Source: an uncultured Adlercreutzia sp.
GTDB lineage: Bacteria > Actinomycetota > Coriobacteriia > Coriobacteriales > Eggerthellaceae
Length of the DNA: 64,000 nucleotides
Direction: 5' to 3'
NCBI RefSeq assembly: GCF_958431955.1
Contig: NZ_CAUASN010000008.1
Span: 15,581 to 79,580 of the forward strand
Made by a program: the position numbers and the translations under genes. The notes beneath the pieces are model-generated. The model worked only from the letters and a program-made list of their open reading frames with translations. It ran no database searches and had not been told where the DNA came from. The stretch's first letter is position 1. Each line of letters starts with the position of its first letter. Below, piece after piece: positions 1-8,615 of this stretch.

Positions 1-108
1 CGAGGCATGAACCGCCGCGAGCACCTCTTCCAAATGGGAGCGCTCCTCGTTCTCGATATCCTCTTGCAGGTGATTGCCGGCCCGATCGCACGTCGGCTGC
101 GCCTCCAT
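1..108 (-). CDS. N-terminal fragment of an unidentified protein, cut by the window edge
   Basis: Only the first 36 codons are visible. On the minus strand an ATG at 108 is preceded by a strong ribosome binding site, AAGGAGAGGG, at the usual distance, and the frame stays open to the window edge. The visible peptide begins MEAQPTCDRAGNHLQEDIEN and continues with an acidic, helical stretch (NEERSHLEEVLAAVHAS). Acidic helical N-termini of this kind occur in HelD/UvrD-like helicases among others, but the fragment is too short to name. The start is well supported; the function is not known from this sequence. Confidence 0.6.
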   Translation of the reverse strand, partial: MEAQPTCDRAGNHLQEDIENEERSHLEEVLAAVHAS

Positions 109-829
109 CGCCCTCTCCTTCCTCTTCTGCGGCTCCGTTGAAACGAACGGCTCGGCCGTGGCGGCCCCGTTCGGGAAACCTGAGAGGTCGGAGGCGTGAG
201 AAACACCGACGTCAAGGTGGGGAGGCTATGCTAGCGGCACCCCCGCGCCCGAAAGAGCCGCGGCACACCGACCTCCACAAGATGTTCACGAAACCCATCG
301 AGAAGGGCGCTGAGCCGTTTTCTGGCTTGAAAACCACGGTTTTGTTACCGAAACCCCCTTCCGAGACGCAAATCGTAATACATCACCTGGGGAAACGACC
401 TCCCATGTATTACAGCAATGCCCTTTTCGGCGGAATCCGGTAACAAAACCGTCCTTTCCGAGCCAATTCACGCATTTTTTCCTCGCAGACCCAGGACTCG
501 GTAACAAAACCGTCGATTCCAAGCCACCTCTGGCCGCCACCAGCCACCTCCAGCTGCCGCAGAGCCACCTCGACACTCCGTGGCGGCCTGCGAGCGTATC
601 TGCCGCAGCATGCACTGCTGCAAACACCTCCCCGTTTCCCCACCTGCGCGCATCGGTTTGCCAACAGAAGGCGGAGCGGCGCTCATCTACGACTTTCACC
701 AGCGTATACCGAGCATTGTGCATTCACACGCCCCGGTGCGGAAGCGCCGTACCGCCGCACCGGCTCGACAGTCGACACGGCGATGCCGCGACGTCCCCGC
801 ACCCGGGCCCATCAGACAGGAGGCACCCC
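109..829. other. 721-bp intergenic region with a repeat cluster
   Basis: No credible gene is visible between the divergent fragment at 1-108 and the dipeptidase at 830. The open frames here lack ribosome binding sites and share peptide repeats only because the DNA repeats. The region holds three copies of a 28-nt element (323-526, listed separately), an inner hairpin at 375-413, and three AGCCACCTC repeats at 522, 542 and 563 spaced 20-21 bp. The promoter of the dipeptidase gene must lie here, but I cannot place it. Confidence 0.6.
323..526. repeat. Cluster of three 28-nt repeats, one inverted, around an inner hairpin
   Basis: Copies lie at 323-350 (minus orientation), 438-465 (plus) and 499-526 (plus). 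Each reads CGGTAACAAAACCGT, then three variable bases (GGT, CCT, CGA), then a ten-base tail close to TTCCAAGCCA. The first and second copies are terminal inverted repeats of a 143-bp unit. Its centre contains a perfect 9-bp stem GTAATACAT/ATGTATTAC (375-383 with 405-413). The variable three bases in the middle of an otherwise conserved 28-mer recur in the element at 57,994-58,148. It could be a MITE-like element, a REP-like element or paired protein binding sites. Confidence 0.75.
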
Positions 830-2401
830 ATGGCATGCACCACCCTGCTCGTCGGCCGCAAGGCGACCAACGACGGCTCCACCATCGTCGCCCGCAACGA
901 GGATGGCGAGGACTTCTCCTTCGATCCGAAGAAGCTCATCGTCGTGAACCCGGAAGACCAGCCGCGCACCTACACCGGCGTGGCCAGCCACCTCACCATC
1001 GAGCTGCCCGACAACCCGCTGCGCTACACCTGCACCCCCAACGCCGACCCCGCAAACGGCGTGTGGGCCGAGACCGGCATCAACGCGGCGAACGTGTCCA
1101 TGTCGGCCACCGAGACCATCTCCGCCAACGCGCGGGTGCTCGGCGCCGACCCGCTCGTCACCTACCAGCCCGCCCAGGGCACGCCCGGCACCCCCGGCTA
1201 CCAGCCCGAAGTGCCCGGCGGCATCGGCGAGGAGAACCTGCCCACCATCACGCTGCCCTACATCACGAGCGCCCGCGAGGGCGTGAAGCGCCTCGGCGCG
1301 CTCGTGGAGCAGTACGGCACCTACGAGACCAACGGCGTGGCCTTCGGCGATGCGAACGACGTGTGGTACTGGGAGAACATCGGCGGCCATCACTGGATCG
1401 CCCGCCGCGTACCCGACGACTGCTACGTGGTGCAGCCGAACCGCCAGGGCATCGACCACTTCGATCTGGCAGACGCGCTGGGCGACCAGCACGACTACAT
1501 GTGCAGCGCCGATCTGGCCGAGTGGATCAAGGCCAACGACCTGCTCATGGACATGCCCGCCCACGAAGGCGATACCGGCGAGATGGTGCAGGGGCTGCCC
1601 CGCTACTTCAACGCCCGCATCGCGTTTTCCACCTACACCTGGCTCGACGAGCTGTACAACGCCCCGCGCAAGTGGTACCTCTGCCGCCGCCTGACGCCTT
1701 CCGATGCGCGCTTCCAGGGCCCCGCGCCCGAGTTCGGCCCCGAGAGCCTCGATATTCCCTGGGCCATGCGCCCCGATAAGAAGCTGTCGGCATCGGATGT
1801 GAAGGATCTGCTCGGCACCACCTACGACGGCACCGAGTTCGACCCCTACGGCACCAAAGGCACGCCCGAGACGCGCCACCAGTACCGCTACGTCGGCATC
1901 GACCGCACTTCCGAGTGCTCGGTGCTCTGCATCCGCCCGAACGTACCGGCGGCCCTGCGCGGCGTGCACTGGTTCGCGCCGGCGTCGGGCCCCTTCAACA
2001 CCGCCGTGGCCCTGTACGCGAACGTGAAGGCCATGCCCGCCTACCTGGACACGCCGACCGAGGTGACCACCGACAGCCTGTACTGGAACAACCGCCTGGT
2101 GGCAGGCCTTGCCGACCCGCAGTTCTTCGAGAGCTACGAGGCCATCCAGGGCTATCGGCTGAACACCATGGCCCAGGGCTACCAGTCGCTGCATGAGACC
2201 GACGCCAAGCTCGTCCAAATGGCAAAAGAGGGCAAGGCGAACCTGGACGACATGGACGACGCCACCGTGCTCGCCGAGCTGGCCGCGGCCAACGAGGCGC
2301 TGATCGCGAAGGTGCAGCCCCAGACCCGCGCCCTGCTCGGCGCCGTGCTCGACCAACGCACGGTGACCATGAAGAACGCCTTCAACATGAACGACCACTG
2401 A
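830..2401 (+). CDS. pepD: C69-family dipeptidase (PepD-like)
   Basis: Predicted to hydrolyse dipeptides and so release amino acids inside the cell. The 523-aa product starts MACTTLLVGRKATNDGSTIV, the hallmark N-terminus of Ntn-type C69 peptidases, in which Cys3 becomes the N-terminal nucleophile after processing. The conserved DGSTIVARNEDGED stretch follows directly. The frame extends upstream to 716, but the ATG at 830 is preceded by GACAGGAGGCACCCC and places the catalytic cysteine correctly. Length fits the family. It stands alone with its own terminator at 2583-2616; no signal peptide is seen. Substrate range cannot be read from sequence. Confidence 0.93.
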   Translation: MACTTLLVGRKATNDGSTIVARNEDGEDFSFDPKKLIVVNPEDQPRTYTGVASHLTIELPDNPLRYTCTPNADPANGVWAETGINAANVSMSATETISANARVLGADPLVTYQPAQGTPGTPGYQPEVPGGIGEENLPTITLPYITSAREGVKRLGALVEQYGTYETNGVAFGDANDVWYWENIGGHHWIARRVPDDCYVVQPNRQGIDHFDLADALGDQHDYMCSADLAEWIKANDLLMDMPAHEGDTGEMVQGLPRYFNARIAFSTYTWLDELYNAPRKWYLCRRLTPSDARFQGPAPEFGPESLDIPWAMRPDKKLSASDVKDLLGTTYDGTEFDPYGTKGTPETRHQYRYVGIDRTSECSVLCIRPNVPAALRGVHWFAPASGPFNTAVALYANVKAMPAYLDTPTEVTTDSLYWNNRLVAGLADPQFFESYEAIQGYRLNTMAQGYQSLHETDAKLVQMAKEGKANLDDMDDATVLAELAAANEALIAKVQPQTRALLGAVLDQRTVTMKNAFNMNDH

Positions 2402-2413
2402 GCCCGCGCGCAT

Positions 2414-2510
2414 CGCAGGCACCAGGCGCCAGCGCGCGGGCGGCCGCCGCAGACGCCGCCCACCGGCCACATGCCGCAGGCACCGGGCGCCCACCGCAGG
2501 CGCCGGGCTC
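2414..2510 (+). repeat. Short GC-rich imperfect direct repeats
   Basis: Downstream of the dipeptidase stop the sequence CGCAGGCACC(A/G)GGCGCC recurs imperfectly about three times, around 2414, 2475 and 2495. It is low-complexity DNA with no open frame carrying a ribosome binding site. It may be a small degenerate tandem array; I see no function. Confidence 0.4.
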
Positions 2511-2582
2511 GCATCGCGCAATCGGCTCGTAGCCGCGACGCGCACGGCCGTCCGTGTGTCGCCCCGTTAACCGTTTGATGCC

Positions 2583-2616
2583 AAGGCCCTCCGGCGGGTA
2601 GCTGCCAGAGGGCCTT
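2583..2616 (+). terminator. Hairpin after the dipeptidase gene
   Basis: A perfect 9-bp stem AAGGCCCTC/GAGGGCCTT (2583-2591 with 2608-2616) with a 16-nt loop lies between the dipeptidase and the next gene. The tail ATCGCTTAG is U-poor, so termination may be weak. Confidence 0.65.
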
Positions 2617-2671
2617 ATCGCTTAGCATGGGCCTCATCATTTACGCACCGTCAACGAGCAAAGGAGCAGCC

Positions 2672-3688
2672 ATGCCCATGAATCCCGTGGTTCAGGCCGT
2701 TATCAAGGCCATCACGCTCGTGCAGCCCGACGTGGCTTCCTCGTGGGACGCCCAGCGCAAGGTGGAAGATGCCGCTGGCAAGCTCACCATCGCCGACCCG
2801 CGCTGCCGCATCGACGAGATCACTGCCACCGCCGACGACGGCTACGAGATACCCCTGCGCGTGTTCACCCCGCTCGACATCGACTTCTCGCTGAAGTCGG
2901 GTCTGCACGTGAACGAGGATCATCGCGGCACCATCCTGTATATGCACGGCGGCGGCTGGGCCAATGGCGACGTGGACTTCTACAGCGACGCCTGCATGCG
3001 CACGGCGCTGAAGCTGGAGCGGCGCGTCATCGCCGTGGACTATCGCCGCAGCCCCGAGTGCCGCTTCCCCGTGCCGCTGGAGGACTGCTACGCCGTGGCC
3101 CGCCAGCTGTTCGCCGGCGCGCTCATTCCCGATGCCGACCCCGAGCATATCGTGCTCATGGGCGACTCGGCCGGCGGCAACCTCACGGCTGGGGTGAGCC
3201 TTCTGGCCCGCGAGCGCGGCGACTTCACGCCCCACACGCAGATTCTGCTGTACCCGCTCACCTACAACGACCACAGCGAGAACACCTTGTTCGACTCGGT
3301 GCGCGACAACGGCGAGGACTACATCCTCACCCGCCGGGCCATCGTGGACTACATCGAGCTGTACCTGCGCACGCCCGAGGACTTCCACGATTCCCGCTTC
3401 GCGCCGCTCATCGCCTCGTCTTTGGCCAACATGCCCCGCACTCTCGTCATCACCGCCGAGTACGACCCCTTGCGCGACGAGGGCGAGGCCTTCGCGGCCC
3501 GGCTCGACGCCGAGGGCAACGAGGTGGCCTGCTTCCGCATGACCGACGGGGTGCACGGCTACTTCCTGTACCCCTCGGTGCTCTCGCTCGTACGCGACAC
3601 CTACCGCCTCATCGCGCACTTCCTCGACGGCGACCCCATTCCCACTGAAGGCAAGCTCCCATGGCTGACGCTTCTTGGTACCGACTAG
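2672..3688 (+). CDS. Alpha/beta hydrolase, HSL-type esterase
   Basis: A 338-aa carboxylesterase-like hydrolase of the hormone-sensitive lipase type. YMHGGGWANG is the oxyanion-hole HGGG motif and MGDSAGGNL carries the nucleophilic serine. The later TAEYDPLRDEG and DGVHGYF segments supply the acid and histidine. The ATG at 2672 is chosen over 2627 because AAGGAG sits just upstream. The last 28 bases overlap the following acyltransferase gene, which indicates translational coupling. No signal peptide, so cytoplasmic. The pairing with an acyltransferase suggests the two build up and break down the same ester; that is inference. Confidence 0.9.
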   Translation: MPMNPVVQAVIKAITLVQPDVASSWDAQRKVEDAAGKLTIADPRCRIDEITATADDGYEIPLRVFTPLDIDFSLKSGLHVNEDHRGTILYMHGGGWANGDVDFYSDACMRTALKLERRVIAVDYRRSPECRFPVPLEDCYAVARQLFAGALIPDADPEHIVLMGDSAGGNLTAGVSLLARERGDFTPHTQILLYPLTYNDHSENTLFDSVRDNGEDYILTRRAIVDYIELYLRTPEDFHDSRFAPLIASSLANMPRTLVITAEYDPLRDEGEAFAARLDAEGNEVACFRMTDGVHGYFLYPSVLSLVRDTYRLIAHFLDGDPIPTEGKLPWLTLLGTD

Positions 3689-5037
3689 ACAACGTCGGGA
3701 AGTTCTACGCCGCCCAGGCCGGTGGGAACACCCAAACCATCTTCCGCATCGCCGCCACCATGGCCGACGAGGTGGATGCCGACGCCCTGCAGCGGGCACT
3801 CGACGCGGCCGTGGCGCTCTTCCCCGGCTTCAACGTGTGCCTGAGAAACGGCCTGTTCTGGCACTACCTGGTGCCCGCGCCCAACCCGCCGCGCGTCGAG
3901 CCCGAGGTGCTGCCGGTGTGCTACAACCTGCACGCCGACCCCTCGAGCGTGCTCTTCCGCGTCACCTACCACGCCCGGCGCATCAACGTGGAGGTGTCCC
4001 ATATCATCTCCGACGGCCGCGGTACCTTGGAGTTCGTGAAGGCGCTGCTCGCGGCCTACGTGGAAGCGCGATACGGGGCGCCCGCAGCACCTGCGCCTTA
4101 TGCCGGCACCGAGGCGTCGAAGACCGAGGACAGCTTCTCGGCCCACTACGACCGCGCGGCCGCCGGCACCGACGCGCAGCCTCAGGTGTTCCACCTCACG
4201 GGATGGAAGAACGCCGACGACCCCGTCTACCTGGAGCTGCACTACCCCGCCGATGCCGTGCACGCCGCTGCCAAGGCCGCGGGCGCCACGGTGACGAGCT
4301 ACCTCATCGCGGCGGTCATCTGCGCCCTGCGCCGCGAGATGCACGGCGCCGAGCGCGAGCGCGCCATCCATATGGACGTGCCCGTGGACCTGCGCGCGCT
4401 CTTCGGGTCCACCACCCTGCGCAACTTCTTCGGCCTGGCCTACGTCACCTACGTACCGGGAGATGCCGACGAGCCTGTGGCCGTCATAGCCGCCGAGGTG
4501 CAGCAGCAGCTGGCTGCCGGCACCCAGCCGGCGTCGCTCAAGCGCCGGGTGATGCGCATGGTGAAGCTGGAGAAGAACCCGCTCGTGCGCGCGGTGCCGC
4601 TCATCGTGAAGGATGCGGCGCTGGGATTCGCCGCCTGGCGGGCCACCCGCGAGGTGACCTGCACCGTATCCAGCCTGGGCCGCGTGCAGCTGGACGACGC
4701 GGTGGCCCCCTACGTGGAGGGCATCAGCGCGCTCACCTCGCCGGCCGGGCTGAACTTCATCCTGTGCACCTGCGGAAACGACCTGTGCATCGGCATATCG
4801 AGCCGCTTCGTGAGCCTGCGGACGGCACGCCACCTGGTGGATGTGCTAGCCGCCGAAGGCCTGCACGGCTGGGCGGCCCTCAACAAGGACGACGCGCAGG
4901 TAGATGCGGCTCTGCGGGAATCGGCGCTGGAGGACCGCCTCGCCGCCATCGGCGCCACTTGGCGTGATCACGCAGGCCGTGCCCCCGCCCGCGATCAGGG
5001 ACGGGTGGAAGTGCGCGCGAAGGGAGGCCGCTCATGA
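3661..5037 (+). CDS. HXXXD-type acyltransferase (alcohol acetyltransferase / condensation-domain fold)
   Basis: A 458-aa protein of the CoA-dependent acyltransferase/condensation-domain superfamily. The catalytic motif appears as SHIISDGRG around residue 120, and the two-lobed length is normal for the fold. Such enzymes transfer an acyl group to an alcohol or amine; no carrier protein or synthetase domain is present, so a stand-alone transferase is likely. It overlaps the esterase by 28 bases and the next gene by four (ATGA), so the three genes form one coupled operon. The substrate is unknown. Confidence 0.8.
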   Translation: MADASWYRLDNVGKFYAAQAGGNTQTIFRIAATMADEVDADALQRALDAAVALFPGFNVCLRNGLFWHYLVPAPNPPRVEPEVLPVCYNLHADPSSVLFRVTYHARRINVEVSHIISDGRGTLEFVKALLAAYVEARYGAPAAPAPYAGTEASKTEDSFSAHYDRAAAGTDAQPQVFHLTGWKNADDPVYLELHYPADAVHAAAKAAGATVTSYLIAAVICALRREMHGAERERAIHMDVPVDLRALFGSTTLRNFFGLAYVTYVPGDADEPVAVIAAEVQQQLAAGTQPASLKRRVMRMVKLEKNPLVRAVPLIVKDAALGFAAWRATREVTCTVSSLGRVQLDDAVAPYVEGISALTSPAGLNFILCTCGNDLCIGISSRFVSLRTARHLVDVLAAEGLHGWAALNKDDAQVDAALRESALEDRLAAIGATWRDHAGRAPARDQGRVEVRAKGGRS

Positions 5038-5357
5038 GGCACTGCGACCGCTGCAACCTGGACTACGCCGGCGACCTGGCCCGCTGCGCCCTGTGCGGCG
5101 CTCCGCTTCGGGGCGAGGCTACCCCATCGCCCTTCCCCGTGGCGGCGTGGCAGCGCTTCCATCGCACCGTGCACCGGGCGCTTATCCTGGTGATTCTCGC
5201 CTCGCTCGTCGTGGCGGCCATCGTGTGCGCCGCCTTCGGTCTGCCGGGCCTCCTCATCGCGCTCGCCGCGGGCATTGCCGCCTTCATCGTCGTGAAGCTT
5301 TTGCTCACCCAAGGGCCCTTGGGCACCAAGCTCGCGAAGTTCTTCTCCATTCGCTGA
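5034..5357 (+). CDS. Small zinc-ribbon membrane protein
   Basis: A 107-aa protein that starts MRHCDRCNLDYAGDLARCAL, with two CxxC pairs (CDRC and CALC) forming a probable zinc ribbon in the first 23 residues. Two hydrophobic segments follow at about residues 49-68 and 70-91, then a basic tail. The start ATG overlaps the upstream stop. The domain order (cytoplasmic zinc ribbon, then membrane helices) suggests an anchor or assembly factor for the enzymes encoded upstream, but no function can be assigned. Confidence 0.8.
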   Translation: MRHCDRCNLDYAGDLARCALCGAPLRGEATPSPFPVAAWQRFHRTVHRALILVILASLVVAAIVCAAFGLPGLLIALAAGIAAFIVVKLLLTQGPLGTKLAKFFSIR

Positions 5358-5382
5358 GAGAACGCCAGGCGGCCCCGCAACC

Positions 5383-6165
5383 CTACCCCAGCGTGGGCGT
5401 TCCCAGCACGGCCAGCACGACGGCGGCCGCCAGCACGAGCGCGCACACGGCCAGCGCGCCCCAGTCGCCGGCACGCAGCGGGTAGTCCTTGTAGCCGCTC
5501 TCGCGGGTGCGCAGGTTGAAGCCGCGCACCTCGGCGGCGATGGCGGCCGAGTTCGTCTTGCGCACCGAGCTCACCAGCAGCGGCACGCACAGCGGAATCA
5601 TGAGCCGCACCTTCTTCACGAGCGACCCGTCGAATTCCACACCCCGGGCCGTCTGGGCCTCCATGATGCCGGCCATGTCGTTCATGAACACGGGGATGAA
5701 GTGCACCGTGCTCGTGAAGGTGAAGGCGTACTTGTAGGGCACGTGCAGCTGCTTCACCGCCGAATTCGTGATGTCGTTCATCTTCGTCACGTAGAACACG
5801 AGGAACAGGGGAATGGCCGCCGCCATGAGCCGCACGATCACCGTGAGGGCCGCCAGCAGGCTGCCCGTGCCGACATAGCCCCAGGGCAGGGGCACGAGCG
5901 GCGTACCGTGGGGTGTGGTGAGCAGGATGACCACCGCCAGGATGAGCGAGAACGCGAACACCGCCTTGCACAGCCCCGCTGTCTCGCGGCCGAGCCCGCA
6001 AGAGACGGCCATGGCAAGCGCTGCTGCCAACAGCACGAGCAGGAACACCAGGTTGCTCGTCACGAAGCAGGCGATGGCGAACAGCACGGCACCGATGAGC
6101 TTCGCGCAGGGGTTCATGCGGTGCAGAAAGCTGTCCCCCGGCACGTATTCCAGAAACTTCGCCAT
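5383..6165 (-). CDS. ecfT: ECF transporter transmembrane component EcfT
   Basis: A 260-aa integral membrane protein, the scaffold of an energy-coupling factor transporter. It begins MAKFLEYVPGDSFLHRMNPC, typical of EcfT, and carries the two short Arg motifs of the coupling helices (ARG in AQTARGVEFDG; RGF in AAEVRGFNL) that contact the ATPases. It is the last gene of a four-gene minus-strand operon (S, A, A, T). The T start overlaps the upstream ATPase stop by one base, so the module is translated as a unit. With a dedicated S component in the same operon this is a group I ECF system. Confidence 0.9.
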   Translation of the reverse strand: MAKFLEYVPGDSFLHRMNPCAKLIGAVLFAIACFVTSNLVFLLVLLAAALAMAVSCGLGRETAGLCKAVFAFSLILAVVILLTTPHGTPLVPLPWGYVGTGSLLAALTVIVRLMAAAIPLFLVFYVTKMNDITNSAVKQLHVPYKYAFTFTSTVHFIPVFMNDMAGIMEAQTARGVEFDGSLVKKVRLMIPLCVPLLVSSVRKTNSAAIAAEVRGFNLRTRESGYKDYPLRAGDWGALAVCALVLAAAVVLAVLGTPTLG

Positions 6166-7019
6166 TATCCGATCGCCTCCACTTCCACCGCCGTCGCTTC
6201 CACACCGCGCGCCGCGGCCACAGCCTCCACCATCTGGGGCACCGTGTCGGCCTTGGCCACGGCCTTGGAGCAGCCCTCATCGCGCCCGAGGATCATGGAC
6301 ACCTCGGTCACCTGCGGCGGCAGGATGTGGGCCTCCTTCAGCACGCGCCCGTCGCGCAGCACGTCGAAGGTGGCGCCGTCGGCCACCACCTGCCCGGCAG
6401 TCATGGCGATCACGCGGCGCGCGAAGTCGCCCACCACTTCCATGTCGTGGCACACCATGATGACGGTCGTGCCGCTCTCGTTCAGCTCGCGCACCACGTC
6501 CATCACCTTCACGCACTCGCGGAAGTCGAGGCCGGTGGTCGGCTCGTCCAGAATGATGGTCGGCGGCGCGAGCACGATGATGGAGGCGAGCGCCAGAAGC
6601 TGCCGCGTGCCGCGATTCAGCAGGTAAGGCTCGGCATCGGCGTCGAAGCCGAAGCGCTCGATGATCGCGTCCACGCGCTTCTCGGCTTCCGGCCCCTCTT
6701 CGCCGAGCGCCTTGAAGCCGAAGAGCAGCTCCTCGCGCACGGTATTGCAGCAGATCTGCCGATCGGGGTTCTGGAAGAGGAAGCCGATGCGCCGCGCCAG
6801 CTCGCTCGTCTTCAACGCGGTGGTGGGCACGCCGTCCACGAGCACCTCGCCAGCCGTGGGCTTCAGAAGCCCATTGGCCAAGCGCATGGTGGTCGACTTC
6901 CCCGCGCCGTTGGTGCCCACGAAGGCCACGAAGTCGCCGTCGTTCACCGTGAAGCTCACGTCGTTCAGCACGGCGAGCTCCCCGTCGTAGGAGGCTGACA
7001 CGTTCTTGAACTCGATCAT
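6165..7019 (-). CDS. ECF transporter ATPase with a degenerate ABC signature
   Basis: A 284-aa ABC ATPase of the EcfA type. Walker A is GTNGAGKST, the Q-loop FLFQNPDRQI is present, Walker B is TIILDEPTTG and the switch histidine is in VCHDMEV. The ABC signature, normally LSGGQ, reads LLNRGTRQLLALAS, so it is degenerate, whereas the partner ATPase encoded upstream has a perfect one. This points to an asymmetric heterodimer with one competent composite site, which is my inference. The start overlaps the upstream stop by four bases. Residues 230-284 form the C-terminal extension typical of the family. Confidence 0.9.
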   Translation of the reverse strand: MIEFKNVSASYDGELAVLNDVSFTVNDGDFVAFVGTNGAGKSTTMRLANGLLKPTAGEVLVDGVPTTALKTSELARRIGFLFQNPDRQICCNTVREELLFGFKALGEEGPEAEKRVDAIIERFGFDADAEPYLLNRGTRQLLALASIIVLAPPTIILDEPTTGLDFRECVKVMDVVRELNESGTTVIMVCHDMEVVGDFARRVIAMTAGQVVADGATFDVLRDGRVLKEAHILPPQVTEVSMILGRDEGCSKAVAKADTVPQMVEAVAAARGVEATAVEVEAIG

Positions 7020-7855
7020 GCGAGCACCTCCTTCAGCGCTGCGGCGGCCCCGGCCACGTTGCGCACCGTCGGGCCGTCGTAGAGCCCCTGGGCGCCCAGG
7101 GCGTTCATGAGCGTGGTGGCCCGCGGCACGTTCACGCCGAGGGCCAGCAGTTCGTCGGAATGGGCCAGCACCGCATCGGGCGTATCGGCGAAGCGGATGC
7201 GCCCCTCGTCCACAATGACGAGCATGTCGGCATAATCGGACAGAAGCGCGATCTTCTGCTCCACCACCACGACGGTGGTACCGTGTTCGCGAGCATAGCG
7301 GGCAAGCAGGTCGAACACGGCCACCGACGAGGCCGGGTCCAGTTCGGCGGTGGGCTCGTCCAGCACGAGCACGCGCGGCTGCAGGGCGATGACCGAGGCC
7401 ACGGCCACCTTCTGCTTCTGGCCGCCCGACAAGCTGTCGATGGTACGGTCGCGCAAGTCAGCGATGCCCATGGCGGCAAGCGCCTCGTCCACTCGCGTGG
7501 GAATCTCGTCCTTGGGTACCGCGAAGTTCTCAAGGCCGTAGAGGATCTCGTCTTCCACCACCGTGGACACCATCTGCGAGTCGATGTCCTGGCAGACGCT
7601 CCCCACCACCCGCGAGATGTCGGTGAGCGACGCCTCCACGGTATCGAGTCCTTCCACGGTCACCGACCCGTAGAAGTCGCCCGGGTAGCAGTGCGGGATG
7701 ATGCCGTTGATGGCGTAGGTGAGGGTAGACTTCCCGCTGCCCGCGGCCCCGGTGATGCCCACGAAGCACCCATCGGGAATGGAGAGCGTGATGTCGCGCA
7801 CCACCGGCGCCTCCCCCTCCCGATACCGAAAGCTGAACTCATCGAACTGGATCAT
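7016..7855 (-). CDS. ECF transporter ATPase with a canonical signature
   Basis: A 279-aa ABC ATPase. Walker A GAAGSGKST, Q-loop SVCQDIDSQ, ABC signature LSGGQKQK and Walker B LVLDEPTAELD are all intact. It pairs with the second ATPase encoded just downstream to energise the ECF module. It lies 24 bases downstream of the S-component gene and overlaps the next gene by four. Whether it is the EcfA1 or EcfA2 position cannot be decided from order alone. Confidence 0.9.
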   Translation of the reverse strand: MIQFDEFSFRYREGEAPVVRDITLSIPDGCFVGITGAAGSGKSTLTYAINGIIPHCYPGDFYGSVTVEGLDTVEASLTDISRVVGSVCQDIDSQMVSTVVEDEILYGLENFAVPKDEIPTRVDEALAAMGIADLRDRTIDSLSGGQKQKVAVASVIALQPRVLVLDEPTAELDPASSVAVFDLLARYAREHGTTVVVVEQKIALLSDYADMLVIVDEGRIRFADTPDAVLAHSDELLALGVNVPRATTLMNALGAQGLYDGPTVRNVAGAAAALKEVLA

Positions 7856-7879
7856 AGCTGCTCTTCCTCAATAGCTTAC

Positions 7880-8494
7880 TTACTTCTTCAGGACCTTCTT
7901 CAGGGGCACGGCGAGCACCTGAACGAAGATGCAGTTGAACGTGGCAGTGCCCAGCACGATGGCCACGTAGGCCGCCATGGCCACGGCGAAGTCGCCGCCC
8001 ACGGACACCACGTTGATGTAGACGGACAGCGCCGCGAACGTGAAGCCAGACACGCAGGTGGAGATGAAGGTGTTCACGAGCGGATTGATGTCCAGCTTGC
8101 CACCGATCTTCATGGGCACGTGGATGAGCAGGCCGCAGGCGAGCGCACCCAGAAGCTCCGAGGGGATGTTGAGCAGCGGCGTGGCGTTCAGCATCGGGAT
8201 CTGGCACACCAGACCGGCGATAAGGCCGATGGCAAGCGACTGGGCCACGTTCGGGCGAATGATGATGATGGCCAGGCAGTAGGCGGCGATGATGAAGTTC
8301 GGCTTCATGCCGAAGGAGGCGAGCAGGCTGCCCACGGTCAGCTTCAGCACGGCACCGGCGGCCAGAAGCACGGCCACCAGGATGAGGTCCTGCACCTGCA
8401 GTCCCTTCTTCTCGGTCGCGGCAACGGTGCGCTTGGCGCCGGCGGCCTGGACGGGAGCATTCTCAGCGTCGGCGGTCATACGGAGTTCTGCCAT
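7880..8494 (-). CDS. ECF transporter substrate-binding S component, probably for tryptophan (TrpP-like)
   Basis: A 204-aa membrane protein with a short polar N-terminus (1-35) and about five to six hydrophobic segments, the normal build of an ECF S component. It is the first gene of the operon and lies directly behind a T-box riboswitch. My reading of that T-box gives a UGG (Trp) specifier and a UGGC bulge that matches tRNA-Trp, whose discriminator base is G. The upstream genes make chorismate precursors, which also fits an aromatic amino acid. The tryptophan call rests on the riboswitch rather than on the protein. Confidence 0.78.
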   Translation of the reverse strand: MAELRMTADAENAPVQAAGAKRTVAATEKKGLQVQDLILVAVLLAAGAVLKLTVGSLLASFGMKPNFIIAAYCLAIIIIRPNVAQSLAIGLIAGLVCQIPMLNATPLLNIPSELLGALACGLLIHVPMKIGGKLDINPLVNTFISTCVSGFTFAALSVYINVVSVGGDFAVAMAAYVAIVLGTATFNCIFVQVLAVPLKKVLKK

Positions 8495-8615
8495 GTCAAT
8501 CAGTCCTTTCTCGGGCGGCTTCCTTACCGCCCCTCGTGCTCGCGCCTGCGAGCGTTTCCTGTGTCAGCAATTGCCCCGTATCCGACGCCTTGAGAGGTTC
8601 CCGGCTTTCCCCAAC

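Noticed and set aside
323..526. CRISPR array
   Set aside because: Repeats are in mixed orientation, spacers are of unequal length (87 and 33 nt), only three copies exist, and no cas gene is present.
138..723. Small open frames in the first intergenic region
   Set aside because: None has a ribosome binding site, and shared peptide motifs arise from the 28-nt DNA repeats.
812..2545. A 577-codon minus-strand frame opposite the dipeptidase
   Set aside because: No start signal, no domain, low-complexity Val/Gly/Ala/His translation; the plus strand encodes an intact C69 peptidase.
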